A stretch of DNA of 64,000 bases from Lutibacter oceani (GCF_003384935.1 NZ_QTTQ01000009.1:248001-312000), one strand, 5' to 3'; shown: positions 55,797 to 64,000, counted from the stretch's first letter. A program made the numbers and translations. The notes: generated by a model not told the origin, from the sequence alone.

Positions 55797-55913
55797 TTTA
55801 ACATTTCAAAAATGTTACTGAGTTGATAATAAGTCATTTAATAAAATATTATTTTTGTTTTGTTTGAAGTTGTGAAGTTTTAGGATTCTCTTTTTACAAA
55901 AAGTAAAAAAAGA

Positions 55914-55951
55914 AGATAAAAAAAGACGTTTTTCAGATGAAAAAACGTCTT
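55914..55951 (-). terminator. Terminator of rteC
   Basis: On the minus strand an AAGACGTTTTT / AAAAACGTCTT stem is followed by TTTTTTTATC. It lies about 90 bp after the rteC stop. Confidence 0.7.
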
Positions 55952-55959
55952 AAAATGGG

Positions 55960-55989
55960 TTTTCGGTAGTTGAACCCGACTACCGAAAA
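55960..55989. repeat. Palindrome with 11-bp arms, copy 2
   Basis: TTTTCGGTAGT / ACTACCGAAAA around the identical spacer TGAACCCG. Both copies are followed on the right by ATTTAACATTTC-like sequence, so the repeated unit is about 45 bp. Confidence 0.8.
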
Positions 55990-56041
55990 AAATTAACATT
56001 TCGAAAAATATATAAAACTGAATATCAAGATTTTATATTTT

Positions 56042-56887
56042 TTATTGTTCAGAATTCAATTTTCTAATTAGGTTGATTTTCATCAAATCTAAAAATTTTG
56101 TAGGGTCATTCTCTCTTACCTTAATTTCGCTATATGTTTTGTAAATATTACCTAGATCTATACCAAAAAGCTGTTTACAAATCTCAACTAGTTTTTTCAT
56201 TTCAGCCTCTCCATTTTTAATAGCTCCTGAAGCATTTAAAGCATATAGCAATTCTACTAAATCTGTTTTTGAAGCCGTCCAAGGTAGATTAGATAATATT
56301 TTTGGTAGAACTTCTTTTACAACTATTTGGGAATTATTTAATTTGAATGATTCTAATTTTCTTTTGTAATAATCAATTATCAAATCATAAGCAATAATTT
56401 CTGCTACAACTAAATCGTGGCTAGTTGAAAATTGTGGGTCTTTATTTAGATGAAAAGTATTGCTAAAAAGATCTAATTGATTATTGCCTCTTACAAAGTA
56501 TTTATCATCAAAACTGGTTTCATTGTGATTGTAATATTTGTAAAAAGTTAAATTCTTTTTTTTCTCAGATTCAAGCTTCTTAAGTGCTTTATTAATAAAT
56601 ATTTTTTGAATTCCAATACTAGAATCGGGACATTCTGAGAGGAAATTTAGTTGATGTGCGAAAAATTTCAATTTACCATAAATCTTAGGCTTCTTATGTT
56701 TAAAGAAATCTATTTCTTCTTCTTGAGAAACAAAATCGTGTTCTCTAATATGTACTCGAAGTTGGTTTAAACACTCTTGAGAAAGTGCTATGCACTTATT
56801 TAGTTTTGTCAGAGTTTTAGCATCCGATTTTTCAATATTTGAAATAGTTATTCCATACCTTTTAATAAGGGATTTAATTTTCTTCAT
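56042..56887 (-). CDS. rteC: RteC-family regulator
   Basis: The 281-residue protein matches RteC of the Bacteroides conjugative transposon CTnDOT, a tetracycline-pathway regulator that activates the excision operon there. Family landmarks are IREHDFVSQEEEIDFFKHKK, KPKIYGKLKFF and the C-terminal LPWTASKTDLVELLYALNASG with LFGIDLGNIYKTYSEIKVR. It lies 72 bp downstream of the integrase gene. No RteA/RteB or tetQ gene is present, so its control differs from CTnDOT. Confidence 0.87.
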   Translation of the reverse strand: MKKIKSLIKRYGITISNIEKSDAKTLTKLNKCIALSQECLNQLRVHIREHDFVSQEEEIDFFKHKKPKIYGKLKFFAHQLNFLSECPDSSIGIQKIFINKALKKLESEKKKNLTFYKYYNHNETSFDDKYFVRGNNQLDLFSNTFHLNKDPQFSTSHDLVVAEIIAYDLIIDYYKRKLESFKLNNSQIVVKEVLPKILSNLPWTASKTDLVELLYALNASGAIKNGEAEMKKLVEICKQLFGIDLGNIYKTYSEIKVRENDPTKFLDLMKINLIRKLNSEQ

Positions 56888-56959
56888 AGTAGGTTTTCAA
56901 TTTTTTTAGTGTTTAAAAATACTAAAAAGATTAGAAAAATCTGAAATATATTTCTAACA

Positions 56960-58225
56960 TCAACTTACTGATTCCTCGTTGTTTGTATTGTTTTGATGCT
57001 TTTTGATGTTTAAAACCTCCTTTAAATTATTCATATCATCGCTTACTTTTCTTTCAATTACACGTGCATAAATTTGTGTTGTGGAAATTTTTGTATGTCC
57101 TAATAATTTTGAAACGGTTTCTATTGGTACTCCGTTTGTTAAGGTTACAGTTGTTGCAAATGTATGTCGTGCCATATGAAAAGTTAGGTTCTTTTTGATA
57201 CCGCAAAAATTTGCTACCTCCTTTAAAAACACATTTAATTTCTCATTAGTAATTGACGGTAACAACATTCCTGTTACTTGTGTCATTGGATGGTTATCAT
57301 ATTTATCAATTATTGCTTTAGTCCTTTCTAAAATTGGAACTTTTACAGGTGTTTTTGTTTTTTGCCTTTTTGTAATTATCCATTGATTTCCATCGATTCC
57401 TATTGCTATATTGTTTTTTGTTAACTTCATTAAATCTACATAGGCAATCCCAGTATAGCAACTAAAAATAAATAAATCACGAACCCTGTCTAATCTTTCT
57501 GAAATAAAATCATACGTCTCTAGATTTGAAAGTTCATTATCTGAAAGAAATTGTCTATTTGTTTTTTCAAAAATTGGCTTCCATCTGATAAAAGGGTCCT
57601 TATTAATCCATTCTAAATGAAATGAAAGCGTAACTAATTTCCGAAGTCTTTGGATGTGTTTAATGACTGTATTTTGACCTAGTGCTTTGGGATGCCCTTT
57701 TGGCCATAAATTATGAAGGAAATCTTCAAAATCACATAAAAATTTATAATCTAATTGATTTAAATAAATATCAGATGTTTTCCTTTTTTGCTCCAAAAAT
57801 TTAGAAATATAGTTTTCAGTAATACCATAATTTATAATTGTTCCTTTTGCAAAAGTGGATTTCATTTTACTTGAATGATACTCTATTATTTCATTAAGTG
57901 TTTTATGGTTCTCTCCCTCTCCTAAAAAGTTAGATTTAATTAATTGGGCGGTAATTAGTTGATTTTTAAAACTTAAATCTTGGTAAATCTGAAATAATTG
58001 TGCATTTACTTGCGTTAAATACTGGTTTATTTGCTTGGCTTCGGCGGATTTTCCTTTTGCTTTTTTTAATTTTGGGTCCCAAATTGAAACAGTTATTTTC
58101 TTTTTAAGACTTACATTAAGCCTTTTTTGATTAACTGTAATTCTTGCATATAATAATGCTTCATTATTAATTGCTCTTGAACTTTGCAGCCAAAAGATTG
58201 TCGAAAAAGTTGTTTTTGTGCGCAT
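56960..58225 (-). CDS. Tyrosine integrase of the island (CTnDOT-type)
   Basis: The 421-residue recombinase has an N-terminal arm-binding region, a SAM-like core-binding domain (about 110-210) and a catalytic domain with Lys286 region, His350-x2-Arg353 (HMARHTFATT), His377 (LLGHTKIS) and the nucleophile Tyr386 (TQIYARV). The first catalytic Arg, normally in TGLR, is replaced (TGIAYVD, 258-264), as reported for IntDOT. It sits beside the intact tRNA-Arg and should catalyse integration at the tRNA 3' end. Confidence 0.92.
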   Translation of the reverse strand: MRTKTTFSTIFWLQSSRAINNEALLYARITVNQKRLNVSLKKKITVSIWDPKLKKAKGKSAEAKQINQYLTQVNAQLFQIYQDLSFKNQLITAQLIKSNFLGEGENHKTLNEIIEYHSSKMKSTFAKGTIINYGITENYISKFLEQKRKTSDIYLNQLDYKFLCDFEDFLHNLWPKGHPKALGQNTVIKHIQRLRKLVTLSFHLEWINKDPFIRWKPIFEKTNRQFLSDNELSNLETYDFISERLDRVRDLFIFSCYTGIAYVDLMKLTKNNIAIGIDGNQWIITKRQKTKTPVKVPILERTKAIIDKYDNHPMTQVTGMLLPSITNEKLNVFLKEVANFCGIKKNLTFHMARHTFATTVTLTNGVPIETVSKLLGHTKISTTQIYARVIERKVSDDMNNLKEVLNIKKHQNNTNNEESVS

Positions 58226-58301
58226 AGCAGTCGTCTTTTTAAATGTTAAACATTGTTTGTGACGAAAGTCAAATCTACTATACTAATTTTTCCTTTGATT
58301 A

Positions 58302-58346
58302 TTTGAAAGTGTCTGCTGAGCAGACACCTTTCAAAAAAGCAGACAC
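58302..58346. promoter_or_regulatory. Palindrome and extra half-site between integrase and att
   Basis: TTTGAAA-GTGTCTGC (58302-58316), a 3-nt loop, then GCAGACAC (58320-58327) and TTTCAAA (58329-58335), with a third copy of GCAGACAC at 58339-58346. The position 110-160 bp from the att repeat suits arm-type sites for integrase or an excision factor; a terminator role is also possible. Confidence 0.5.
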
Positions 58347-58456
58347 TTAGCTACCATTTTATATCAAATAGAATCAAATTCTATATACTCCTAAATCTTT
58401 AAAAACCATTTAAAACATAGTGTTTACAAGGATTTAGGGTTATTTGAATGTTACTC

Positions 58457-58483
58457 TAGTGACCCCGGCAGGATTCAAACCTG
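58457..58483 (-). repeat. Right attachment site, within tRNA-Arg 3' end
   Basis: The 27-bp copy overlapping the 3' end of the intact tRNA; identical to 8393-8419. The base before (C versus T) and the base after (C versus T) differ, so the repeat is exactly bounded. Confidence 0.9.
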
Positions 58484-58533
58484 CAACCGCTGGAGCCGAA
58501 ATCCAGTGCGCTATTCAGTTGCGCCACGAGGCC
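58460..58533 (-). tRNA. tRNA-Arg, anticodon TCG
   Basis: A 74-nt cloverleaf reads on the minus strand: acceptor GGCCTCG / CGGGGTC with discriminator A, D stem GCGC/GCGC, anticodon stem CTGGA/TCCAG with loop TTTCGGC (anticodon TCG), T stem GCAGG/CCTGC with loop TTTGAAT. CCA is not encoded. It is the island's integration target, and the island supplies or keeps its 3' end. Confidence 0.95.
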
Positions 58534-58541
58534 TTAAAATT

Positions 58542-58991
58542 TTAACCTAATAATTGTTTTACAGCATTAGAAATTGCTTTTCCGTCAGCTTTACCAGCTA
58601 ATTGTTTTGAAGCTATCCCCATAACCTTACCCATATCTTTCATTGAAGTTGCTCCTACTGTTTCAATAATTCCTGCAACTATTTTCTTCAACTCATCCTC
58701 ATTCATTTGTTCAGGTAAAAACTGAGCAATAATCTCTACTTGAGCTAATTCTGGATTCGCTAAATCATCTCTACCTTGCTCTAAGTATAAAGCTGCACTA
58801 TCTTTTCTTTGTTTAACTAATTTTTGAAGTAACTTAATTTCCTCATCTTTTGTTAAATCTTCTGAAGCTCCAGTTTTTGTTTGAGCCAATAATATTTCCG
58901 ATTTTATGGCTCTTAAAGATTCTAAAGCAACTTTATCTTTAGATTTCATTGCTTCTTTTATTTTAACCATTAATTCTTGCTGTAAACTCAT
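58542..58991 (-). CDS. GatB/YqeY-domain protein
   Basis: The 149-residue protein is a stand-alone YqeY: MSLQQELMVKIKEAMKSKDKVALESLRAIKSEI at the start, FLPEQMNEDELKKIV in the middle and GKVMGIASKQLAGKADGKAISNAVKQLL at the end. The fold resembles the tail of GatB and is thought to touch tRNA. It is 8 bp from the tRNA-Arg gene and follows ftsZ, separated by a terminator. Confidence 0.92.
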   Translation of the reverse strand: MSLQQELMVKIKEAMKSKDKVALESLRAIKSEILLAQTKTGASEDLTKDEEIKLLQKLVKQRKDSAALYLEQGRDDLANPELAQVEIIAQFLPEQMNEDELKKIVAGIIETVGATSMKDMGKVMGIASKQLAGKADGKAISNAVKQLLG

Positions 58992-59015
58992 AATTATCGT
59001 TTTGTTGTGCGAAGA

Positions 59016-59063
59016 TAAAAAAAAAGAACCCGAAAATCTTTAATTTCTTTAAGATTTTCGGGT
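59016..59063 (-). terminator. Terminator of the ftsZ operon
   Basis: Perfect 13-bp stem ACCCGAAAATCTT (59028-59040) / AAGATTTTCGGGT (59051-59063), followed on the minus strand by a run of Ts. Confidence 0.85.
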
Positions 59064-59112
59064 CTAAAACTTAGAAAATTAATCTAAGGGTTCCTGTCTT
59101 TGGGCAATATTT

Positions 59113-61026
59113 TTAATCTACGTTATCATGTAAAAAAGAATTGTTTGATCTAAATTTCAAATCATCATTTTCATCCATATCCAATGTTGTTCTGGATTGA
59201 TTATTTTCAGATGAATGTGATGTTTCGTTTAATTGAACTCCCATTCTTTTATAAGCTGGCTCTTTTTCTATTTCATCAATATTCTGATTTACTTTATTGA
59301 TGAATTTATAATTAAAATTTTTCATTTTTTCTCTTCGTTCTGCAGCCCTTTTTTGTAATTCAGCTATTGTTAAATCTAACGGAGAAACTTCTTTATGATC
59401 AATAACAATTTGATCATTCACATTTATTTGAGTGTCAACTTCCGAACGAAGTGTAAAATTTAGTTCTTCATTTACAACTTCTTTATTTTCAGAAATAGTT
59501 GGTTTTGAAGCTTTTGATAAATTCTCTTCTAATTCTGTATAATCTTCTAAAGTAAAATATACATCCTCTTCTATTTTCTTAACTGGCTCAACCTCTTTAT
59601 GGTCTATTACTTCAATAGCATTAATATCTATTTCAGGTTCATCAGCTTCTGGCTTATTTTTAATTTGAGAAATTGGAATATCAAAGGTAAATTCAATTTG
59701 CTTTTCTTCTTCAACTATTAGTTCTTTATTACTTTCAGCTACAATTGGTGTAATTACAAAATCATCTTCATTCACATCTTCAATTGAGATTTCTTCATAA
59801 ACTACATCAATATTTTTAATAAATTCTGTTGTTGGAATTATTTCAAAAGTATCCTCTTCTAATGCTTCGCCTAAATCATAAACAATTTTCTCTTGTTCAA
59901 TTGGTTTAACATTTAAAGGTTTATTTACATCTTTTGAAGTGGTGTCAACAATCTTTTTTTCCGAAAAATCGAAAGAAGCCTCTTGGTCATCACCAAGTGT
60001 ATGAATTATTTTTTTAGCTTCAGTATTTGAGATTTCATGTTGTTGATCTTTATTAAAACCTGTAGCAACAATAGTAACAGCAATTGCATCACCTAAACTT
60101 TCATCTTCACCAACACCCATTATTATATTTACATCTGATTTTGCTTCAGCCTGAATAAAATCGTTTATTTCACCTATTTCATCAATTGTAATTTCTTCCG
60201 CCCCAGAAACAATTAATAACAATACATTTTTAGCGCCCGTAATTTTGTTATCATTTAATAAAGGAGAATCTAATGCTTTAGATATAGCCTCTTCAGACCT
60301 GTTCATACCTGATGCCGTTGCAGATCCCATAATAGCAGTGCCACTATTTGAAAGCACTGTTTTAGCATCTTTTAAATCAATATTTTGAGTATAATGATGT
60401 GTAATTACTTCTGCAATACCACGTGAAGCTGTTGATAAAACCTCATCAGCTTTTGAAAAACCTGCTTTAAAACCAAGATTTCCATAAACTTCTCTTAGTT
60501 TATTGTTATTTATAACTACTAAAGAATCTACATATTCACGTAATCTTTCAATTCCTTTTTGAGCTTGATCGTTACGCATTTTTCCTTCAAAAGAAAAAGG
60601 AATTGTAACAATACCAATAGTTAACAAATCTAATTCACGAGCAACTTTTGCAATTATTGGCGCAGCACCAGTTCCTGTACCACCACCCATTCCAACAGTT
60701 ATAAATACCATTTTAGAATTAGAAGATAACATATCTTTTATTTCTTCAATACTTTCCATTGCAGCTTGTTCACCAACTTCTGGATTTGCACCAGCACCTA
60801 AACCTTCTGTTAAGGTAACTCCTAATTGAATTTTTGTTGGGATAGGACTATTTTGTAAAGCTTGGGCATCTGTATTACAAATTACAAAATCTACTCCATT
60901 AATGCCTTGTGAATACATATGATTCACTGCATTACTTCCTCCTCCACCTACTCCAATGACTTTTATAACGTTTGACTGATTTTTTGGTAAATCGAATGAA
61001 ATGTTGTTAAAATCTGAACTGCTCAT
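59113..61026 (-). CDS. ftsZ: Cell division protein FtsZ
   Basis: The 637-residue tubulin-like GTPase forms the Z ring. The GTP-binding signature GGGTGTGAAP, the N-terminal KVIGVGGGGSNAVNHM and the T7 loop region (NVIMGVGEDESLGDAI here NIIMGVGEDES) are present. The conserved core ends near residue 330. The remaining ~300 residues form a very acidic, repetitive linker with recurring VIDHKEV units, longer than in most bacteria but usual in Flavobacteria. A short conserved tail (DDLKFRSNNSFLHDNVD) ends the protein. Confidence 0.97.
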   Translation of the reverse strand: MSSSDFNNISFDLPKNQSNVIKVIGVGGGGSNAVNHMYSQGINGVDFVICNTDAQALQNSPIPTKIQLGVTLTEGLGAGANPEVGEQAAMESIEEIKDMLSSNSKMVFITVGMGGGTGTGAAPIIAKVARELDLLTIGIVTIPFSFEGKMRNDQAQKGIERLREYVDSLVVINNNKLREVYGNLGFKAGFSKADEVLSTASRGIAEVITHHYTQNIDLKDAKTVLSNSGTAIMGSATASGMNRSEEAISKALDSPLLNDNKITGAKNVLLLIVSGAEEITIDEIGEINDFIQAEAKSDVNIIMGVGEDESLGDAIAVTIVATGFNKDQQHEISNTEAKKIIHTLGDDQEASFDFSEKKIVDTTSKDVNKPLNVKPIEQEKIVYDLGEALEEDTFEIIPTTEFIKNIDVVYEEISIEDVNEDDFVITPIVAESNKELIVEEEKQIEFTFDIPISQIKNKPEADEPEIDINAIEVIDHKEVEPVKKIEEDVYFTLEDYTELEENLSKASKPTISENKEVVNEELNFTLRSEVDTQINVNDQIVIDHKEVSPLDLTIAELQKRAAERREKMKNFNYKFINKVNQNIDEIEKEPAYKRMGVQLNETSHSSENNQSRTTLDMDENDDLKFRSNNSFLHDNVD

Positions 61027-61072
61027 AATGTTAATTTATTGGTGTTTATTGGTCTTTTTCTTTCTTTTTTAT

Positions 61073-62401
61073 TTATTCTGCGTTGTCTAAAAAATCTCTG
61101 AATTTATCTCCCCATTTTTCAAAAATTGACTTTTTAGGTTCTTTTGTTTCTTCAGGTATTTCCTCAACTTCATTTTCTTTTTCACTTATAGTTTCTTCCT
61201 TGAGCGACTCCTCTTGCAATGTTTTTACTTTTTTCTTATCCAGCCTATTCAATCCATTCATTAATAATCCAACAGCAGTTGCATATTGTGGGCTTGAAAA
61301 ACTTTCATCCGAATCTCCAGCTAAATTTTCGTTTGGATATCCAATTCTGGTATCCATTCCAGTAATATATTCAACCAATTGTTTTAAATGTTTTAATTGT
61401 GCGCCACCACCAGTTAAAACAATACCTGCAATTAATTTTTTCTTTGGTTCTTCGTGTCCGTAATTTTTTATTTCTAAAAAAACTTGTTCAATAATTTCTA
61501 CAACACGTGCATGTATAATTTTTGAAAGGTTTTTTAAAGTAATTTCTTTAGGATCTCTTCCTCTTAAACCTGGAATAGAAACTATTTCATTATCCTTATT
61601 TTCACCTGGCCAAGCTGAACCAAATTTGGTTTTTAATAACTCGGCTTGTTTTTCAATAATTGAACAACCTTCTTTTATATCTTCTGTAATAACATTTCCT
61701 CCAAATGGAATAACCGCAGTATGACGAATAATACCATTTTTAAAAATTGCTAAATCTGTTGTTCCACCTCCAATATCAATTAATGCAACACCTGCTTCTT
61801 TTTCTTCAGTACTTAAAACTGCTTCGGCAGATGCCAAAGGTTCTAAAGTAATACCCGCTAAATTTAGTCCGGCACTTTTAATACAACGCCCAATATTTCT
61901 AATGGAAGAAACCTGCCCAACAACAACATGAAAATTAGCTTCCAACCTTCCTCCATACATACCAACAGGTTCTGTAATTTCTGCTTGTCCGTCAACTTTA
62001 AACTCCTGTGGAAGTACATGAATAATTTCTTCACCTGGAAGCATCACCAATTTATGAACTTGTTTTTCCAGCTTCTCAAGATCTTCATCACAAATAACCT
62101 CTTCAGAATTTGGTCTTGTTATATAATCACTATGTTGTAAGCTTCTAATATGCTGCCCTGCAATACCAACAACAGCTTCATCAATTTTAATTCCTGAAAC
62201 AGCAATAGCTTCATCAACAGCCATTTGAATAGACTGTATGGTTTGCGTAATATTATTAACAACTCCACGGTGTACACCCAAACTCTTTGCTTTTCCTGTA
62301 CCAAGCAACTCTATTTTCCCATATTCATTTCTACGACCTATCATAGCAACAATTTTTGTTGTTCCTATATCTAATCCTACTGAAATATCATTATGTTCCA
62401 T
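61073..62401 (-). CDS. ftsA: Cell division protein FtsA
   Basis: The 442-residue actin-like ATPase tethers FtsZ to the membrane. It has phosphate-binding motifs GLDIGTTKIVAMIG and LIDIGGGTTDLAIF, the 1C-type domain (IHVLPQEFKVDG), and VLTGGGAQLKHL. A charged linker precedes a C-terminal amphipathic helix (IFEKWGDKFRDFLDNAE) that should serve as the membrane anchor. It lies 3 bp after ftsQ. Confidence 0.96.
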   Translation of the reverse strand: MEHNDISVGLDIGTTKIVAMIGRRNEYGKIELLGTGKAKSLGVHRGVVNNITQTIQSIQMAVDEAIAVSGIKIDEAVVGIAGQHIRSLQHSDYITRPNSEEVICDEDLEKLEKQVHKLVMLPGEEIIHVLPQEFKVDGQAEITEPVGMYGGRLEANFHVVVGQVSSIRNIGRCIKSAGLNLAGITLEPLASAEAVLSTEEKEAGVALIDIGGGTTDLAIFKNGIIRHTAVIPFGGNVITEDIKEGCSIIEKQAELLKTKFGSAWPGENKDNEIVSIPGLRGRDPKEITLKNLSKIIHARVVEIIEQVFLEIKNYGHEEPKKKLIAGIVLTGGGAQLKHLKQLVEYITGMDTRIGYPNENLAGDSDESFSSPQYATAVGLLMNGLNRLDKKKVKTLQEESLKEETISEKENEVEEIPEETKEPKKSIFEKWGDKFRDFLDNAE

Positions 62402-62404
62402 ACC

Positions 62405-63127
62405 CTACTTTTTTGTGCAAACAACCTGGTTGTTATATTTTAAATTAATTGATGTATAATTATCTATTGAATTATCCGCCATTGTTTTATTGAAAAATGA
62501 TTTTAGGTTTTTAAATTTTAAATTTAAATTTTCAATTTTACCTAATTCTATTTTTTGTTTCCCAATTCTTGTTTCTAAAATAAACTCATTTTGTTGCGTT
62601 TTATACACGCCAATAATTTGTTTTTTTAAAAACTCATCATTCATTATTTGAGTTACTAAAAGGTAAATTTCATCCTTATCAGACTCCATAACATTACCTG
62701 AAATCAGTAAAACTCTAGCCGAGTGATTTTCTGATATTGGCATTATTTTAGCCTGTTTATCAATATAATAACTTTTAGTATCAGATATAACTCTTGCAAT
62801 AGGTGTTCGCTGTTTTATTTTAGTTTTCAGCAAACCATCAACTGTTAAAAAAACCGATGCATTTTCTACCATAGAATGTAATAAAACAGTCTTCTCTAGT
62901 TTGTGTAAATCTATAACAGTTTTTGCTTGATTTTTAACCGTCTTTCCATTTTGTATTAACAATTTATTAACCATTTCATAATTCATAAAAAGGTTGTTTC
63001 CTTCTTCAAATTCTACAGCAACATCATGTACTTTTTTAGTACTGTGTTTATGGTGTGAAAACCCATATAAAAAGACTACTAACCCTAGTAAAAAGAGACC
63101 TTTTATGTAATTCCAATTAATTTTCAA
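62405..63127 (-). CDS. ftsQ: Cell division protein FtsQ
   Basis: The 240-residue protein has one N-terminal membrane span (YIKGLFLLGLVVFLYGFS). A periplasmic POTRA/FtsQ region follows, with LHKLEKTVLLHSMVENASVFLTVDG and the typical RTPIARV and YYIDKQAKIMPIS motifs. It links early and late divisome proteins. Sequence conservation is low in the family; the position between murC and ftsA supports the call. Its start overlaps the end of murC by 11 bp. Confidence 0.9.
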   Translation of the reverse strand: MKINWNYIKGLFLLGLVVFLYGFSHHKHSTKKVHDVAVEFEEGNNLFMNYEMVNKLLIQNGKTVKNQAKTVIDLHKLEKTVLLHSMVENASVFLTVDGLLKTKIKQRTPIARVISDTKSYYIDKQAKIMPISENHSARVLLISGNVMESDKDEIYLLVTQIMNDEFLKKQIIGVYKTQQNEFILETRIGKQKIELGKIENLNLKFKNLKSFFNKTMADNSIDNYTSINLKYNNQVVCTKK

Positions 63128-64000
63128 CTGTCAAATTATTTTTTATATTTTCAACTAACTCACCTATATCACCCGCACCAATTACAACTATAATTTGTGC
63201 GTTAGATTTTAATATATTTTCAATCAAATTTTGTTTTGATGAAAGTCGTTTGTTTTTACAATTAATTTTATTTAATAACCACTCCGAATTTACTCCTTCA
63301 ATTGGTAATTCTCGAGCCGGATATATATCCAATAAAATTAATTCATCAAAACGCGATAAACTTTGTGCAAAATCATTTGCAAAATCTCTTGTTCTACTAT
63401 ATAAATGTGGCTGAAAAACTCCTAAAACTTGCTGTTTAGGATACATTTCTCTTACCGAATCAACAACTGCATTAATTTCGGTTGGATGATGTGCGTAATC
63501 ATCAATCAATACTAAATTTTCAGTTTTTATTTTATATGAAAAGCGTCTTTTTATTCCTTTAAATGAAAGTAAAGCTTTAGCAATGACTTGTAATGATATT
63601 CCAAAACTGTTTGCCATTGCCAAAGCCGCCACCGCATTTAGCACATTATGTTTTCCTGGTAGATTAATTTTTATGTTCTCAATGTTTTCTGTTGGTGTTT
63701 TAACATTAAAAATATAAGCTCCTTTTTCTATCCTAATATTATAAGCATTATAATCTGCATCTTCTTCTAATCCAAAAGTTTGCCCAGCAATTGGCAATCC
63801 TTTTTTTACTATTAATTTGTCAGTAACTTTATTTGCAAATTCCTGAAAAGACTTTTCCAATTCTGAATGTTTACCATAAATATCCAAATGATCTGCATCC
63901 ATTGAAGTTACACATGCAATATTTGGCGAAAGCTTTAAAAAAGATCGATCAAATTCATCGGCTTCAACTACAGAAACTTCATTTCCTCCAATAATTAAAT
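63117..64000 (-). CDS. murC: UDP-N-acetylmuramate--L-alanine ligase, C-terminal part
   Basis: The frame is open to the window edge, so the start lies beyond 64000; 294 residues are visible. MurC adds L-Ala to UDP-MurNAc in peptidoglycan synthesis. Visible Mur-ligase features are VVEADEFDRSFL, VTSMDADHLDIYG, LPGKHNVLNAVAALAMA, FKGIKRRFSYK, LIDDYAHHPTEI and FQPHLYSRTRDF. It is the first visible gene of the murC-ftsQ-ftsA-ftsZ cluster. Confidence 0.95.
   Translation of the reverse strand, partial: LIIGGNEVSVVEADEFDRSFLKLSPNIACVTSMDADHLDIYGKHSELEKSFQEFANKVTDKLIVKKGLPIAGQTFGLEEDADYNAYNIRIEKGAYIFNVKTPTENIENIKINLPGKHNVLNAVAALAMANSFGISLQVIAKALLSFKGIKRRFSYKIKTENLVLIDDYAHHPTEINAVVDSVREMYPKQQVLGVFQPHLYSRTRDFANDFAQSLSRFDELILLDIYPARELPIEGVNSEWLLNKINCKNKRLSSKQNLIENILKSNAQIIVVIGAGDIGELVENIKNNLTVEN

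Larger units (their letters stand above)
8393..58483. mobile_element. 50-kb genomic island integrated at tRNA-Arg(TCG)
   Basis: A 27-bp direct repeat of the tRNA-Arg 3' end bounds the region (8393-8419 and 58457-58483). The intact tRNA gene is at the right end and an orphan 3' fragment at the left. A tyrosine integrase gene lies about 230 bp inside the right end, followed by RteC, HTH and replication-type genes. Cargo is two toxin-antitoxin systems, a sugar utilisation locus and a SusCD/redox/peptidase locus. Core genes flank both sides (mod operon and ftsZ cluster). No relaxase, type IV coupling protein or Tra genes were found, so self-transfer is not supported. Confidence 0.85.

Noticed and set aside
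8393-58483. Island as a self-transmissible conjugative element
   Set aside because: No relaxase, coupling protein, TraG/TraA-type or type IV secretion gene could be found, despite RteC and a CTnDOT-type integrase.

Overview
The window comes from a low-G+C member of the Bacteroidota, very probably a marine-type Flavobacteriaceae (genus not determinable by eye). The evidence is the Bacteroidota promoter element TAnnTTTG upstream of several genes, SusC/SusD pairs, a hybrid two-component regulator, a short primary sigma factor of the Bacteroidota type, and an FtsZ with a long acidic tail.

Layout. (1) 1-8390 is chromosomal core: the start of a lipoprotein gene, rpsO-pnp, the primary sigma factor gene, rpe, a CBS-domain protein and a molybdate operon (modA, a two-domain molbindin, modB, modC). 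(2) 8393-58483 is a 50-kb genomic island. It lies between two direct 27-bp copies of the 3' end of a tRNA-Arg(TCG) gene. The intact tRNA is at the right end (58460-58533), the orphan 3' fragment at the left (8393-8419), and a CTnDOT-type tyrosine integrase sits just inside the right end. (3) 58460-64000 returns to core: tRNA-Arg, a GatB/YqeY protein and the murC-ftsQ-ftsA-ftsZ division cluster.

The island is modular. 8.6-16.5 kb is a defence and accessory zone: a HipBST-like toxin-antitoxin operon split into three genes, a four-gene cassette of unknown function (DUF5675 plus small membrane proteins), an Xre-ImmA/PIN toxin-antitoxin pair, a DUF2493 protein, a gene broken by an in-frame stop and an excisionase-like HTH protein. 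16.6-35.4 kb holds an AAA/DUF4143 ATPase and a polysaccharide-utilisation locus for raffinose-family, sucrose and fructan sugars: HTCS sensor, sugar permeases, GH32, SusC, SusD, GH36 alpha-galactosidase, sucrose phosphorylase and fructokinase. It is bracketed by related direct repeats. 36.2-53.5 kb holds an ECF sigma/FecR-controlled SusCD system with a DUF4465 lipoprotein, two TlpA-type thioredoxin lipoproteins, an M16 zinc peptidase, a DsbD-like reductase and a PLP-dependent class V aminotransferase. I infer, without proof, that it takes up and processes disulfide-containing peptides. 53.8-58.4 kb is the mobile backbone: helicase-loader ATPase, replication-type protein, HTH protein, RteC and integrase.

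The 3' end of the helicase-loader gene is present as three extra decayed fragments (35615-35704, 35899-36040, 53680-53730) at the seams between cargo modules. Several short palindromic repeats lie only inside the island. Together these suggest that the island grew by successive insertions or recombination at related ends. No relaxase or conjugation gene is visible, so it is probably mobilisable at best, or immobile.
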